Source: Alphaproteobacteria bacterium
Lineage (GTDB): Bacteria > Pseudomonadota > Alphaproteobacteria > Geminicoccales > Geminicoccaceae
Assembly: GCA_027045875.1 (NCBI GenBank)
Contig: JALUAG010000049.1
Coordinates: forward strand, 1 to 64,000
Direction of reading: 5' to 3'
Length of the DNA: 64,000 nt
Shown here: one piece after another, positions 1-10,379 of the stretch
Layout: the number at the start of each line of letters is the position of its first letter
Numbering within the stretch: position 1 is the first letter of the stretch
Notes under the pieces: model-generated
Databases searched by the model: none
Told to the model about the DNA's origin: nothing
What the model saw: the letters and a program-made list of their open reading frames with translations, nothing else
Program-made: the position numbers and the translations under genes

Positions 1-921
1 GCGGATGGGGCCCCCGAAGCCGACGATGGCGCAAACGAGGTGCGCCAGCTCGGCGATCGGGATGTCCTCGCCGGTCCCCACGTTGGGCGCGATCTCGGCC
101 GACCAGTGGCGCAGCAGATGGAGACAGGCCGCCGCCAGATCGTCGACGTGCAGGAACTCGCGCCGCGGCCGGCCGCTGCCCCAGATGCGCAGCACCGGCT
201 CGGCCCCGGTCCGTCGGAAGCCGTCCGCCCGGCGCGCGAGCCCGAGGTCGGCGAGGACCTCGTCGGGAAGGCGGCCGAAGCGCGCCTCGTCGGCCCGAAC
301 CGCCTCGAGATCGCCCTCGGCCGCCAGCCGGGCCAGATGCGCCTTGCGGATCAGGGCCGGCAGCACGTGGCTGGTGGCGAGGTCGAAATTGTCGAAGGGA
401 CCGTAGAGATTGGTGGGCATGCAGGCGATGAAGTCGGCCCCGTGCTGCCGCCGCCAGGCCCGGCACAGCTCGAGGCCGCAGATCTTGGCCAGCGCATAGG
501 CCCGGTTGGTCTCCTCGAGCGGCCCGGTCAGGAGATGTTCCTCCCGGATCGGCTGCGGGCAATCGCGGGGATAGATGCAGGAGGACCCCAGGAAGAGGAG
601 CTTTTCCACCCCGAGCCCGGCGCTGGCCCCGATCACCTCGAGGGCGATGCGCAGGTTCTGCTCCAGGAAATCGACGGGGCGGGTCGCGTTGGCGAGGATG
701 CCGCCCACCCGGGCCGCGGCCAGGATCACCACCTGCGGCCGGTGCCGCGCCATCCAGGCCCGCACCGCGGCGCCGTCGGTGAGATCCAGCGCCGCCCGCG
801 GCACCGTGAGGAGCTCGACGGGCTCCCGTTCGAGGGCGCGACAGAGGGCCCGCCCCACCATGCCCCGGTGGCCGGCGACGAACACGCGCTTGCCCGCCAG
901 CGCGTACGGCACGCCGCTCAT
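1..921 (-). CDS. fcl: GDP-L-fucose synthase, C-terminus cut by window edge
   Basis: This NADPH-dependent epimerase/reductase converts GDP-4-keto-6-deoxy-D-mannose, the product of the neighbouring gmd, to GDP-L-fucose in the cytoplasm. It starts at ATG 919-921 and 307 codons are visible; the stop lies outside the window. The Rossmann motif is G17-H-R-G20-M-V-G23. The short-chain dehydrogenase triad is S113 (in SSCIYPRDC), Y142 and K146, with the same S-to-Y spacing as E. coli Fcl. PTNLYGPFDNF and WGSGRPRREFLHVDD are family hallmarks. Between them is an insertion of roughly 30 residues compared with E. coli Fcl. It follows gmd by about 70 bases on the same strand, so the two form a nucleotide-sugar operon feeding fucose-containing polysaccharide. 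Identification is firm. Confidence 0.95.
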   Translation of the reverse strand, partial: MSGVPYALAGKRVFVAGHRGMVGRALCRALEREPVELLTVPRAALDLTDGAAVRAWMARHRPQVVILAAARVGGILANATRPVDFLEQNLRIALEVIGASAGLGVEKLLFLGSSCIYPRDCPQPIREEHLLTGPLEETNRAYALAKICGLELCRAWRRQHGADFIACMPTNLYGPFDNFDLATSHVLPALIRKAHLARLAAEGDLEAVRADEARFGRLPDEVLADLGLARRADGFRRTGAEPVLRIWGSGRPRREFLHVDDLAAACLHLLRHWSAEIAPNVGTGEDIPIAELAHLVCAIVGFGGPIR

Positions 922-990
922 GCCGCCGCCTCGTACGCCCGCCGGCCCGAAAGACCGTCGAGCGGCTCCCGCTCCCCGGTCCGCCGTCCC

Positions 991-2067
991 TCAGTCCGCC
1001 GCATCGTGGATCCGCCGTCCGCCCAGGAGCTCCCGCCGCAGCGCCTCGAGATCGGCCTGCACCATCTCCCGCACCAGCTCCCGGAACCCCACCCGCGGCC
1101 GCCAGCCCAGCTCGCACCGCGCCCGGCTCGCATCGCCCTCGAGATGGGGCACCTCGAGGGGCCGGAAATAGCGCGGATCCACCTCCACCAGCACCTGCCC
1201 GGTGCGGGCGCAGATCCCCTTCTCCTCCGCCCCCTCGCCCCGCCACACCAGCGGCCGGTCGATCTCGGCGAAGGCCAGCTCCACGAACTCCCGCACGCTG
1301 TGCGATTCCCCCGTCGCCAGCACGTAGTCCGAGGGCCGCTCCGCCTGCAGCATCCGCCACATCCCCTCGACATAGTCGCGCGCATGGCCCCAGTCGCGCC
1401 GCGCCTCCAGATTGCCGATCCACAGCCGACCCTGCAGACCCAGCGCGATCGCCGCCGCCGCCCGGCTGATCTTGCGGCTGACGAAGGTCTCGCCCCGCAG
1501 CGGGCTCTCGTGGTTGAACAGGATGCCGTTGACCGCGAACATCCCGTAGCCCTCGCGGTAGTTGCGCACGATCCAGTAGGCGTAGAGCTTGGCCGTCGCA
1601 TAGGGGCTCCGCGGCAGGAACGGCGTCGCCTCGTTCTGCGGCGGCGGCGCCGCCCCGTAGAGCTCCGAGCTCGAGGCCTGATAAAAGCGCACCCGATCCT
1701 CCATCCCCAGAATGCGCACCGCCTCCAAGAGCCGAAGCGTCCCCAGCCCGTCGGCGTTGGCCGTGTATTCCGCCGTCTCGAAGCTCACCTTCACGTGGCT
1801 CTGCGCCGCCAGATTGTAGATCTCGTCGGGGCGCACCTCCTGTACGATGCGAATGAGGTTGGTGGCGTCCGTCATGTCCCCGTAATGGAGAAAGAACCGC
1901 GCCTCCCGCTCGTGCGGATCCACGTAGAGATGATCCACCCGCTCCGTGTTGAAGCTCGACGACCGCCGCTTGACCCCGTGAACCTCGTACCCCTTGCCCA
2001 GCAGCAGCTCCGCCAGATAACTCCCGTCCTGTCCCGTCACCCCCGTAATCAACGCCACCTTGGTCAT
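991..2067 (-). CDS. gmd: GDP-mannose 4,6-dehydratase
   Basis: It removes water from GDP-D-mannose to give GDP-4-keto-6-deoxymannose, the first step to GDP-L-fucose. The 358-aa product begins [18 protein letters not shown], the NADP-binding glycine motif of Gmd. Other marks are [28 protein letters not shown] with the catalytic Ser/Glu, and [12 protein letters not shown] with the Tyr-x3-Lys pair. Length is close to the usual 370 residues. The frame stays open far upstream, but that part has no family similarity and would overlap the divergent acyl-CoA synthetase, so ATG 2067 is taken. A CtrA-like box lies 66-81 bases upstream. Confidence 0.96.
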   Translation of the reverse strand: MTKVALITGVTGQDGSYLAELLLGKGYEVHGVKRRSSSFNTERVDHLYVDPHEREARFFLHYGDMTDATNLIRIVQEVRPDEIYNLAAQSHVKVSFETAEYTANADGLGTLRLLEAVRILGMEDRVRFYQASSSELYGAAPPPQNEATPFLPRSPYATAKLYAYWIVRNYREGYGMFAVNGILFNHESPLRGETFVSRKISRAAAAIALGLQGRLWIGNLEARRDWGHARDYVEGMWRMLQAERPSDYVLATGESHSVREFVELAFAEIDRPLVWRGEGAEEKGICARTGQVLVEVDPRYFRPLEVPHLEGDASRARCELGWRPRVGFRELVREMVQADLEALRRELLGGRRIHDAAD

Positions 2068-2132
2068 GTGATGCTCTTTCCCGTGCGCGGACGGACCCCG
2101 GTCTCCTGGCTTCAGGCCTAGCGCGGGTTTGG

Positions 2133-2148
2133 TTAAGATTTCGTCAAC
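2133..2148. promoter_or_regulatory. CtrA-like box between gmd and the acyl-CoA synthetase gene
   Basis: TTAA-GATTTCG-TCAAC matches the CtrA consensus TTAA-N7-TTAAC at 8 of 9 fixed positions. It sits in the 102-base divergent promoter gap, upstream of gmd and 22 bases before the GTG of the synthetase. A role is inferred from the motif alone. Confidence 0.4.
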
Positions 2149-2169
2149 ACCACGCCGGGGGATGCCACC

Positions 2170-3798
2170 GTGCTGCCGGAAGGCCAGACCATCGCCGAGA
2201 TCCGGGCCAGGTTTCGCTGGCGGATTCCCGAACGTTTCGACATCGCCACCGCCTGCTGCGACCGCTGGGCCGACGGCAGCGGCCGCGAGGCCCTCGTGGT
2301 GGTCGGCGAGGACGGCGGGCGGCGGGTCTGGAGCTTCGACGCCCTGGCCGACCGCTCGCGGCGGCTCGCCGCCCTGTTCGCGGCGAGCGGCGTGGAGGCC
2401 GGCGACCGGGTGGGCATCCTGCTCGGTCAGCGGGTCGAGACCCTGCTCGCCCATCTCGCCTGTGCCCGGATCGGTGCCATCGCGGTACCCCTCTTCTCCC
2501 TGTTCGGCCCCGAGGCCCTCCGCTTCCGCCTCGCCGACAGCGCCACCTGCCTGCTGGTCACCGACCGGGCGGGGGTGGAGAAGGTCGCCCCGCTGCGCGG
2601 GGAGCTCCCGGCCCTGCGCCGGCTGCTGTCGGTGGACGGCGCGGAGCAGGGAGCCGACGCGTTCTGGCCGCTGCTCGAACGGGCCGCCCCGATCACCGGT
2701 CGGCGTCTGCGGGCCGAGGATCCGGCCCTCGTCATCTACACCTCGGGGACGACCGGACCGCCCAAGGGGGCGCTGCACGCCCAGCGGGTGCTGCTCGGCC
2801 ATCTGCCCGGGGTGCAGATGCCGCACGAGTTCTTCCCGCAGCCCGGCGACCGCTTCTGGACACCGGCCGACTGGGCCTGGATCGGCGGACTCCTCGACGT
2901 GCTGCTGCCGAGCCTCTATTTCGGCGTGCCGGTGGTGGCCGGCCCCGGGGGGAAGTTCGATCCCGAGCGGGCCGTCCGGCTGATGGCCCGGGAAGGGGTG
3001 CGCAACGTCTTCATGCCCCCCACCGCCATCCGCCTGATGCGCCGGGCCGGGGTCGATCCGCTGGCCGCCGGCGTGCGCCTCAGGACCATCGGCAGCGGCG
3101 GCGAATCGCTCGGCGCCGACGTGCTGGAATGGGGGCGTGAACGCTTCGGCGTCACCATCAACGAGTTCTACGGCCAGACCGAGGCCAACCTGCTCGTCTC
3201 CAACATGGCCGCCGTCCTGCCGCCGCGTGCGGGCTCGATGGGGGTCGCCGTGCCCGGTCACGAGGTGGCGATCCTCGGCGAGGACGGAGAGCCCCTGCCG
3301 CCCGGGGAGACCGGCGTGATCGCCGTGCGCCGTCCCGATCCGGTGATGTTCCTGGGTTACTGGCAGAGACCCGAGGCCACCGCCGCCAAGTTCCGCGGCG
3401 ACTGGCTGCTGACCGGCGATCTCGGCCGCATGGACGAGGACGGCTTCTTCACCTGCCTCGGTCGTGAGGACGATCTCATCAACAGCGCCGGCTATCGCAT
3501 CGGGCCGGCGGAGATCGAGGCCTGTCTCGCCCGCCATCCGGCGGTAGGGCTCTGCGCCGTGATCGGCGTGCCCGATCCGGTACGCGGCGAGATCGTCAAG
3601 GCCTATGTGGTGCCCGAACCCGGCTGTCGTGCCGACGAGGCGCTGGCCGAAGAGATTCGACGTTTCGTTCGCGAGCGGCTCGCCGCCCATCTCTATCCGC
3701 GCGTCGTCACCTTCGTCGATTCCCTGCCCCTCACCGCCACCGGCAAGGTGCGCCGGGCGGAGCTCAGGGCGCGCGAGCGGCGGGAAGCCGGCGGGTGA
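2170..3798 (+). CDS. AMP-forming acyl-CoA synthetase (acetyl/medium-chain type)
   Basis: This ANL-superfamily enzyme activates a carboxylic acid with ATP and transfers it to CoA. The 542-aa protein has the phosphate-binding A3 motif [16 protein letters not shown] near residue 190, the FYGQTEAN motif, the hinge motif [20 protein letters not shown], and [20 protein letters not shown] leading into the C-terminal domain. The catalytic lysine of [11 protein letters not shown] is near the C-terminus. The start is GTG 2170; a nearby ATG at 2162 is out of frame. It resembles the AcsM/medium-chain branch more than acetyl-CoA synthetase, but the substrate cannot be read from the sequence. Its end overlaps trkH by GTGA, so the two are probably translated together. 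Confidence 0.9.
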   Translation: MLPEGQTIAEIRARFRWRIPERFDIATACCDRWADGSGREALVVVGEDGGRRVWSFDALADRSRRLAALFAASGVEAGDRVGILLGQRVETLLAHLACARIGAIAVPLFSLFGPEALRFRLADSATCLLVTDRAGVEKVAPLRGELPALRRLLSVDGAEQGADAFWPLLERAAPITGRRLRAEDPALVIYTSGTTGPPKGALHAQRVLLGHLPGVQMPHEFFPQPGDRFWTPADWAWIGGLLDVLLPSLYFGVPVVAGPGGKFDPERAVRLMAREGVRNVFMPPTAIRLMRRAGVDPLAAGVRLRTIGSGGESLGADVLEWGRERFGVTINEFYGQTEANLLVSNMAAVLPPRAGSMGVAVPGHEVAILGEDGEPLPPGETGVIAVRRPDPVMFLGYWQRPEATAAKFRGDWLLTGDLGRMDEDGFFTCLGREDDLINSAGYRIGPAEIEACLARHPAVGLCAVIGVPDPVRGEIVKAYVVPEPGCRADEALAEEIRRFVRERLAAHLYPRVVTFVDSLPLTATGKVRRAELRARERREAGG

Positions 3799-5321
3799 GG
3801 GTCGAGCCCGATCCGCCACTGGCGGCCGGGAAGGCCGCCATAGCGCCGAAGCGCCGGACGCGGGGAGCGATCTCCGATTTCGGCCCCATCGCCTTCGTCC
3901 TCGGCATCGTGCTGAGTGTGCTGGCGCTGGCCATGATCCCCAGCATCCTGGTCGATCTGGTGGCCGGCCGCCCGGACTGGGAGGCCTTCCTGTTCAGCGC
4001 CGGCGCCACCGGCTTCTTCGGCGTCACCCTGCTGCTGATGCACCGCCGGGCTCCCTCGCGCCCCCTCTCCGCCCGCGAGGCGTTCCTGATGATCACCCTC
4101 GTGTGGACGGTGACGGCGGTGGTGGCCGCCGTTCCGCTGGCCTTCTCCGAATTCGGGCTGTCGGCGGCGGACGCCTTCTTCGAGGCCATGTCGGGCCTCA
4201 CCACCACCGGTTCCACGGTCCTCGTCGGGCTCGACATGGCGCCCCCCGGGCTGCTCCTGTGGCGGGCACTCCTGCAATGGCTCGGCGGCATCGGCATCAT
4301 CGTCATGGGGATCGCCATCCTGCCGGTACTGAGCGTGGGCGGCATGCAGCTGTTCCGCATCGAGCGCTCCGATCTCTCCGAGAAGGTGCTGCCGCGGGCG
4401 GCGCAGGTGGCCTCCGCCATCGGCGGCGTCTATCTGGGGCTCACCGTGATCTGCGCGGTGCTCTACTGGAGCGCCGGCATGACCGCCTTCGAGGCGGCAG
4501 CCCACGCCATGACGACCATCGCCACCGGCGGCTATTCGACCTCCGACGCCTCGATCGGCGGCTTCGGCAACCCGGCCATCGAATGGACCGCCATCCTGTT
4601 CATGATCCTGGGCGGCATCCCCTTCGGTCTCTACGTCCAGGCACTGCGTGGCCATCCCATGGCGCTGGCCGCCGACGTGCAGGTGCGCTGGTTCCTGGGG
4701 ATCCTGCTCGGCGGCGCCCTGCTGCTGGCCGCCTGGGTGCTGCTCGACGGCCGCATGGAGGGTGCGGGGGCGCTGCGCCATGCGCTGTTCACCACCGTGT
4801 CGGTGGTCACCGGCACCGGCTACGCCTCCACCGACTACGGCCAGTGGGGGCCCTTCGCGGTGGCGCTGCTGTTCTTCCTCATGTGCGTGGGCGGCTGCAC
4901 GGGCTCCACCACGGGCGGCATCAAGGTGTTCCGCTTCACCGTCCTCTACGCCGTCGCCCGGGTCCAGATGCAGCGGCTGCTGCAGCCGAGCGGCGTCTTC
5001 CGGGCGCTCTACAACGATCGACCGATCTCGGACGCGGCGGCCATCTCGGTGCTCGCCTTCATCTTCGTCTTCGCCCTCAGCTTCGCCGTGCTGGCCACCC
5101 TGCTGTCGTTGCTGGGGCTCGACTATCTGACCGCCATGTCGGCATCGTTGACCGCCCTCGCCAACGTCGGCCCGGGGCTCGGCGAGATCGTCGGCCCGGC
5201 GGGCAATTTCGCGAGCCTTCCCGACAGTGCCAAATGGCTGCTCGCCTTCGGCATGCTGCTGGGCCGGCTCGAGCTGTTCACGGTGCTGGTCCTGTTCACC
5301 CCCGCCTTCTGGCGGGCGTGA
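3795..5321 (+). CDS. trkH: TrkH-family potassium uptake channel subunit
   Basis: This inner-membrane, potassium-translocating subunit of the Trk system has 508 aa and about ten hydrophobic segments. All four P-loop filter sequences are visible: [31 protein letters not shown] and [23 protein letters not shown] is another family signature. The GTG start overlaps the stop of the acyl-CoA synthetase (GTGA), which implies translational coupling, though the two products have no obvious common role. The cytoplasmic TrkA NAD-binding partner is not in the window. The first 25 or so residues are basic and cytoplasmic. Confidence 0.93.
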   Translation: MRVEPDPPLAAGKAAIAPKRRTRGAISDFGPIAFVLGIVLSVLALAMIPSILVDLVAGRPDWEAFLFSAGATGFFGVTLLLMHRRAPSRPLSAREAFLMITLVWTVTAVVAAVPLAFSEFGLSAADAFFEAMSGLTTTGSTVLVGLDMAPPGLLLWRALLQWLGGIGIIVMGIAILPVLSVGGMQLFRIERSDLSEKVLPRAAQVASAIGGVYLGLTVICAVLYWSAGMTAFEAAAHAMTTIATGGYSTSDASIGGFGNPAIEWTAILFMILGGIPFGLYVQALRGHPMALAADVQVRWFLGILLGGALLLAAWVLLDGRMEGAGALRHALFTTVSVVTGTGYASTDYGQWGPFAVALLFFLMCVGGCTGSTTGGIKVFRFTVLYAVARVQMQRLLQPSGVFRALYNDRPISDAAAISVLAFIFVFALSFAVLATLLSLLGLDYLTAMSASLTALANVGPGLGEIVGPAGNFASLPDSAKWLLAFGMLLGRLELFTVLVLFTPAFWRA

Positions 5322-5468
5322 GCCGGGCATCGCCTTGAAAGCAGGGCGCCTTTGGGATAGCTCATAGGCGCAACCCGAGCACGGCACGTCTGGAATGCGC
5401 GAGCGAGCCGCCCGTTACGCCCCCGGGGCCGCCGGGCAACGACCAGCACCGACGACCACGGCCCGGCC

Positions 5469-6047
5469 ATGACCACCGGGCCGGACCTCGCGCCACCGCT
5501 TTCGGCCTGTCCGGCCCTCGTCCTCAATGCCGATTATCGCCCCCTGAGCTACTATCCGCTGTCCGTCTGGAGCTGGCAGGAAGCGGTCAAGGCGATCTTT
5601 CTCGACCGGGTCGACGTGGTGTCCCGCTACGATCGCGTGATCCGCGCGCCCGCCTTCGAGATGCGGCTGCCGAGCGTGGTCGCGCTGCGGCAGTACATTC
5701 CGCTGCAGCGGCGCCCGCCCTTCACCCGTTTCAACGTCTTCCTGCGCGACCGCTTCACCTGCCAGTACTGCACCCGTCGGCTGCCGGCCCAGGATCTGAC
5801 CTTCGACCATCTCGTGCCGCGCTCGCGCGGCGGGCGCACCACCTGGACCAACATCGTCACCGCCTGCGCGCCCTGCAACCTGCGCAAGGGCAACCGGCTG
5901 CCCGAGGAATGCGGGGTACGGCCGAAACGGCGGCCCTTCGTGCCCACGCTCCAGGAACTCCACCGCAACGGGCGCGCCTTTCCGCCCAACTTCCTGCACG
6001 AGAGCTGGCGCGACTTTCTCTACTGGGACAGCGAGCTCGAGCCCTGA
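5469..6047 (+). CDS. HNH endonuclease family protein
   Basis: This 192-aa protein has an HNH fold between about residues 90 and 150. A zinc CxxC pair (CQYC) is followed by FDHLVPRSRGG with the catalytic His, then TNIVTACAPCNLRKGN with the second CxxC and the central Asn. It belongs to the stand-alone family of about 185-200 residues common in bacteria, with a conserved N-terminus (ALVLNADYRPLS) and C-terminus (SWRDFLYWDSELEP). These are usually chromosomal singletons of unknown target rather than restriction enzymes, and no methylase is adjacent. DNA nicking or cleavage is inferred from the fold. Confidence 0.88.
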   Translation: MTTGPDLAPPLSACPALVLNADYRPLSYYPLSVWSWQEAVKAIFLDRVDVVSRYDRVIRAPAFEMRLPSVVALRQYIPLQRRPPFTRFNVFLRDRFTCQYCTRRLPAQDLTFDHLVPRSRGGRTTWTNIVTACAPCNLRKGNRLPEECGVRPKRRPFVPTLQELHRNGRAFPPNFLHESWRDFLYWDSELEP

Positions 6048-6085
6048 TCGCCGCGCGTTAACCGAATCTTGGTGAAAGGGCGGCA

Positions 6086-8221
6086 GTGTCGCCCCGAACG
6101 TTGCGGCGAACGGTGCCCATGGCGCTTTCCATCCGTCTTTCCACCGCGTCTCGCGGCGGCGAAAGATCATCGGCACGCGAGATCCTCGGATCGGCGCGAC
6201 TCGCCCTCCTCTACGGCCTCGCGGCTCTCGCCGGCTGGCTGCTGTTCTCCCATCCGGCAGGCGCGACGGTGGCGCTGTGGCCGGCGGCCGGGGTGGTGCT
6301 CGGCCTCGCCTGGCGGCGGCAGGAACGGCTGGGGCCCGCCGCGCTCCTCGCCTTCGCGCTCGTCGATCTGGCGGTGAGCCTTCCCTTCGTCGGCTGGAGC
6401 CCGGAGCTGCTCCTTCTCTCGCTGTTGCGCGGCGCGGCACCGGTGGTGGCGCAGCGGGCCCTGGCCGGTCCCGATCGTGCGACCGCCGCCTTCGACTGCC
6501 TGCAGCACTATCTGACCTTCCTCCTGCGGGCGGCCCTGCCGTCGGCCGCGCTGGTGGCGGCGGGGGTGATGCCGCTCGCCGGGACCGATGCGGCCATAAC
6601 CACCTTCGGCGCCCATTTCCTCGGGGTGATGCTGTTCGCCCCGCTGTTCGCGGTCAGGGGCGACCGGCTCGCCGCACTCCTGCGCTCGCCCATGGGCATC
6701 ACCGAGGGTGCGCTGCTGATCCTCGGCATCGCCGGTGGCACGGTGGTCCTGTTCATGCAGTCGGCGCTGGCGCTGATCGCCCTGCTCGCCCCGCTCCTGC
6801 TGTGGGCGGCCCTGCGCCACGGTTTCCGGGTCACCGGCCTCCTCGGGGCGCTGGCGGCCGCCATCGCCGTTCTCGCGACCCTCGAGGGCTATGTGCCGAC
6901 GCCCCTCCTGCGCCGGGTGGCACCCGAGGATCTGGTCCCCGCCCTCCAGGGCTATCTCGTGCTGGTTACCGGCATGTCGGCGGTGATCGCCCTCGCGGTG
7001 AGCCGCGAGCGGCGGATGGCGGCGGCGGCCCTCGCCCGCAGCCAGGAGCTCGAGGGGCTGCTGCGCGCGCTGCCGGATCCCGTGTTCCGCCTCGACCGCG
7101 ACGGGCGGATCCTGGATTTCCGGGCCGCGCTGCCCACCGTCATGCCCTTCCCGCCGGAGCGGTTCCTCGGCCAGCGGATCGGCGATCTGCTGCCGTCGGA
7201 GGTGGCCGCCCGGCTGCGCCGGGCGATGCGGGAGGCGGAGAGCAGCCCGGGGGCCGTACAGCTCGAATGCGGGCTCGGCGAGGGATCGCAGCGGCGGGAG
7301 TTCGAGATCCGCATCGCCGGTCTGCCGGAAGGGCGCTTCGTCGCCGTGCTGCGGGACATCACCGAACGCAAGCGCGCCGAACGGGCGCTCGCCGCCCGGG
7401 CCGAGGCACTCGCCCGCTCCAACGAGGAACTGCAGCAGTTCGCCTATGTGGCCTCCCACGATCTGCAGGAACCGCTGCGCACCGTGGCGAGCTTCTGCGA
7501 GCTCCTGCGCCGCCGCTACCACGGCAGGCTCGGCCCCGAGGCCGACGAGTTCATCGATTTCGCCGTGGACGGCGCCCGCCGCATGCAGAGCCTGATCCGC
7601 GACCTCCTCGATCTCTCCCGCATCACCACCCGCGGGCGGCCTTTCGTGCCGGTCGACGCCGCGGCTCTGCTCGCCGAGACGGTGGAAGGCCTGCGGACCG
7701 CCATCGCCGAGGCCGGAGCCCGGGTCGAGATCGGCGAGATGCCGCGACTGCGGGGTGATCCGGCGCAGCTTCGGCAGCTCTTCGCCAATCTGCTCGGCAA
7801 CGCCATCAAGTACCGCTCCGAGGCACCACCGCGGATCACCGTCACCGCCGAACGCGAGGGCGAGGGCTGGCGGTTCTGCGTCGCCGACAACGGCATCGGC
7901 ATCGAAGAGGCGTTCCGGGACCGCATCTTCCAGATCTTCCAGCGCCTCCACACCCGCGAGGAATACGGCGGCAACGGTATCGGCCTCGCCCTCTGCCGCA
8001 AGATCGTGGCCCGACACGGCGGGCGCATATGGGTCGAGAGCCGCAAGGGGGAGGGCAGCCGCTTCTATGTCTGGTTGCCCGACCGGCCGCCGGCGGGCGA
8101 GGAGCTGGTCACCGCCGGAACGGATCCGGATGTACCGCCTTCCGGGCGCGAACCGTCGCCCGGGGAGACCGCGATGGCCGTCGCCGGGAGTGACGACGCC
8201 CGGGCCGCGCCGCCGGCGTGA
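6086..8221 (+). CDS. Membrane sensor histidine kinase, MASE1-PAS-HisKA-HATPase
   Basis: The 711-aa protein starts with a membrane sensor domain of about eight hydrophobic segments (residues 25-310) resembling MASE1. A PAS domain follows (about 325-425), ending in VAVLRDITERKRAER. The dimerisation domain has the phospho-accepting His in YVASHDLQEPLRT, near residue 460. The HATPase core has an N-box (LLGNAIKYRS), G1 (VADNGIGI) and G2 (YGGNGIGLALC). The HisKA type resembles kinases related to bacteriophytochromes. No response regulator is adjacent, so it is an orphan kinase. The start is uncertain: GTG 6086 has an AAAGGG-type ribosome site, and ATG 6119 is in frame 11 codons later. The C-terminal 35 residues are low complexity. 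Confidence 0.9.
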   Translation: MSPRTLRRTVPMALSIRLSTASRGGERSSAREILGSARLALLYGLAALAGWLLFSHPAGATVALWPAAGVVLGLAWRRQERLGPAALLAFALVDLAVSLPFVGWSPELLLLSLLRGAAPVVAQRALAGPDRATAAFDCLQHYLTFLLRAALPSAALVAAGVMPLAGTDAAITTFGAHFLGVMLFAPLFAVRGDRLAALLRSPMGITEGALLILGIAGGTVVLFMQSALALIALLAPLLLWAALRHGFRVTGLLGALAAAIAVLATLEGYVPTPLLRRVAPEDLVPALQGYLVLVTGMSAVIALAVSRERRMAAAALARSQELEGLLRALPDPVFRLDRDGRILDFRAALPTVMPFPPERFLGQRIGDLLPSEVAARLRRAMREAESSPGAVQLECGLGEGSQRREFEIRIAGLPEGRFVAVLRDITERKRAERALAARAEALARSNEELQQFAYVASHDLQEPLRTVASFCELLRRRYHGRLGPEADEFIDFAVDGARRMQSLIRDLLDLSRITTRGRPFVPVDAAALLAETVEGLRTAIAEAGARVEIGEMPRLRGDPAQLRQLFANLLGNAIKYRSEAPPRITVTAEREGEGWRFCVADNGIGIEEAFRDRIFQIFQRLHTREEYGGNGIGLALCRKIVARHGGRIWVESRKGEGSRFYVWLPDRPPAGEELVTAGTDPDVPPSGREPSPGETAMAVAGSDDARAAPPA

Positions 8222-8294
8222 GCCCGCTCGGCGAGGGCCGGCCAGGGTGCCACGGAACCGACGTCCCGGGGAAGGCGGAGGCCGGCGGAGATGG

Positions 8295-8324
8295 CACGGC
8301 CGGCCGGGATACACGCCGGCCGTG
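8295..8324. terminator. Perfect 10-bp hairpin between convergent kinase and icd genes
   Basis: CACGGCCGGC at 8295-8304 pairs exactly with GCCGGCCGTG at 8315-8324 across a 10-base loop. It lies in the convergent gap between the sensor kinase and icd and has no U-tract on either side. A transcription-ending or 3'-end-stabilising role for one or both genes is inferred from position. Confidence 0.4.
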
Positions 8325-8386
8325 GGTTCCGGGTCTCCGATCCGCCCTTCCTCCGCCCGTACGCGCGCCGGCGCCCGGACGGACCC

Positions 8387-9604
8387 TCAGATGCCCAGCC
8401 GGCGCGCGAGTTCGCCGGCGATCGCCTCCATGAACTGGGTGGTGGTGAGCCAGGGCTGATCGGGGCCGATCAGCAGGGCCAGATCCTTGGTCATCCGGCC
8501 GCCCTCGACGGTATCGACGCACACCTGCTCCAGGGTGCGGGCGAACGCCTCCACCTCCGGCGTGCCGTCGATCCGGCCGCGGTAGGTGAGGCCGCGGGTC
8601 CAGGCGAAGATGGAGGCGATGGGGTTGGTGGAGGTCTCCTTGCCCTGCTGCCACAGCCGATAGTGGCGGGTGACCGTGCCGTGGGCCGCCTCCGCCTCCA
8701 CGGTCCGACCGTCGGGGGTCATCAGGACCGAGGTCATGAGCCCGAGGGAGCCGAAGCCCTGGGCCACGGCGTCCGACTGCACGTCGCCGTCGTAGTTCTT
8801 GCAGGCCCAGACGAAGCCGCCTTCCCATTTGAGCGCGGCCGCCACCATGTCGTCGATCAGCCGGTGCTCGTAGGTGAGACCCTTCTCCTCGAAGCGGGCC
8901 CGGAACTCGCGGTCGTAGACCTCCTGGAAGATGTCCTTGAAGCGCCCGTCGTAGACCTTGAGGATGGTGTTCTTGGTGGACAGGTAAACGGGATAGCCGC
9001 GCTCCAGCCCGTAGTTCATGCAGGCCCGGGCGAAATCGCGGATCTTCTCGTCCTCGTTGAACATGCCCATGGCGATGCCGGGGCCGGGATAGTCGTGGAT
9101 CTCCCAGCTCGTGGGCTCGCCGCCATCCTCGGGGGTGAAGGTCAGGGTGAGCCGGCCGCGGCCGGGGATCGCCACGTCGGTGGCCTTGTACTGGTCGCCG
9201 AAGGCGTGACGGCCGATGACGATGGGCTTTTCCCAGGTGCGCACGAGACGCGGCACGTTGCGGCAGATGATCGGCTCGCGGAACACCGTGCCGCCCAGGA
9301 TGTTGCGGATGGTGCCGTTGGGCGAGCGCCACATCTTCTTGAGGCCGAACTCCTCGACCCGCGCCTCGTCGGGAGTGATGGTGGCGCATTTGACGCCGAC
9401 GTTGTGACGCTTGATGGCCTCGGCCGCCTCCACCGTCACCCGGTCGTCGGTGGCGTCGCGGTTCTGGATGGAGAGATCGAAGTAGACGATCTCGAGATCG
9501 AGGAACGGCCGGATGAGCTGCTCCTTGATCATGTGCCAGATGATGCGGGCCATCTCGTCGCCGTCGAGCTCGACGATCGGGTTCGCGACCTTGATCTTTG
9601 CCAT
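8387..9604 (-). CDS. icd: NADP-dependent isocitrate dehydrogenase (homodimeric, eukaryote-like type)
   Basis: This TCA-cycle enzyme oxidatively decarboxylates isocitrate to 2-oxoglutarate and produces NADPH. The 405-aa product starts [18 protein letters not shown]. It carries the substrate motif [18 protein letters not shown] and the nucleotide-binding stretch [14 protein letters not shown]. The sequence matches the subfamily found in mitochondria and most alphaproteobacteria, not the E. coli Icd type. ATG 9604 has GGAG a few bases upstream. The reading frame extends further 5' without family similarity. It is a single gene with its own promoter region, since dnaQ ends 56 bases upstream. Confidence 0.97.
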   Translation of the reverse strand: MAKIKVANPIVELDGDEMARIIWHMIKEQLIRPFLDLEIVYFDLSIQNRDATDDRVTVEAAEAIKRHNVGVKCATITPDEARVEEFGLKKMWRSPNGTIRNILGGTVFREPIICRNVPRLVRTWEKPIVIGRHAFGDQYKATDVAIPGRGRLTLTFTPEDGGEPTSWEIHDYPGPGIAMGMFNEDEKIRDFARACMNYGLERGYPVYLSTKNTILKVYDGRFKDIFQEVYDREFRARFEEKGLTYEHRLIDDMVAAALKWEGGFVWACKNYDGDVQSDAVAQGFGSLGLMTSVLMTPDGRTVEAEAAHGTVTRHYRLWQQGKETSTNPIASIFAWTRGLTYRGRIDGTPEVEAFARTLEQVCVDTVEGGRMTKDLALLIGPDQPWLTTTQFMEAIAGELARRLGI

Positions 9605-9659
9605 CCTGCGATCTCCGGAGAAAGGGGTGGGGGCGCACCGTCCCTGGCTTGCGCGGCTT

Positions 9660-10379
9660 CTAGCGGCCCTCGTCCGCCTTGGCAAAGGGATCCACCGTCG
9701 CAGTCTCCTGCAGCCACAACGGATTCTCGAGGGTGGCGAGGAAGGCCTCGTGGGCGGCGAGTTCCTCGGCCGTCGGTGCGTGGGGCCGCGGCTCTCGGCG
9801 CACCCGGGCGGTCGTACGGTCGCCTCGCGCTTCGCCTCGCGCCGTCTCGAGACCGAGTGCCGCCTGCCTACCGCCGATCAGATGCAGATACACCTCCGCC
9901 AGGAGCTCGCTGTCGAGCAGCGCACCGTGGAGCTGCCGGTTGCTCGCGTCGATCCCGAAGCGGCGGCAGAGGGCGTCGAGGCTGTTGGACTGGCCGGGAA
10001 ACTTGCGCTGGGCGAGGAGCAGGGTGTCGATCGCGCGGGCCGGTGGCAGCGGCTCGCGCCCGCAGCGCTCCAGCTCGGCATTGAGAAAGCGGAGATCGAA
10101 GCTCGCGTTGTGGATGACGAGCGGGCTGTCGCCGATGAACGCGAGGAATTCCTCGACGATCTCGACGAAGCGCGGATGGTCGGCAAGAAAGCGGCTCGTC
10201 AGGCCGTGCACCCGCTCCGCCTCCGCCGGCACCTCCCGTTCGGGGTTGACGTAGCGGTGGAAGCTCTGGCCGCTGGGCAGATGATTGATCAGCTCCACCG
10301 CGCCGATCTCGACGATGCGGTGGCCGTCCGCGGGATCGAGGCCGGTGGTCTCGGTGTCGAGGACGATTTCACGCAGCAT
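9660..10379 (-). CDS. dnaQ: DNA polymerase III epsilon subunit (proofreading exonuclease)
   Basis: This 3'-5' exonuclease subunit edits replication errors within the polymerase III core. The 239-aa protein shows Exo I (LDTETTGLD), Exo II ([11 protein letters not shown]) and Exo III ([14 protein letters not shown]), the DEDDh set. It begins [15 protein letters not shown] and has a C-terminal tail of about 60 residues that would carry the alpha-subunit contact. Its start overlaps the end of coaE by 11 bases. The maf–coaE–dnaQ order is typical of alphaproteobacteria. Confidence 0.95.
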   Translation of the reverse strand: MLREIVLDTETTGLDPADGHRIVEIGAVELINHLPSGQSFHRYVNPEREVPAEAERVHGLTSRFLADHPRFVEIVEEFLAFIGDSPLVIHNASFDLRFLNAELERCGREPLPPARAIDTLLLAQRKFPGQSNSLDALCRRFGIDASNRQLHGALLDSELLAEVYLHLIGGRQAALGLETARGEARGDRTTARVRREPRPHAPTAEELAAHEAFLATLENPLWLQETATVDPFAKADEGR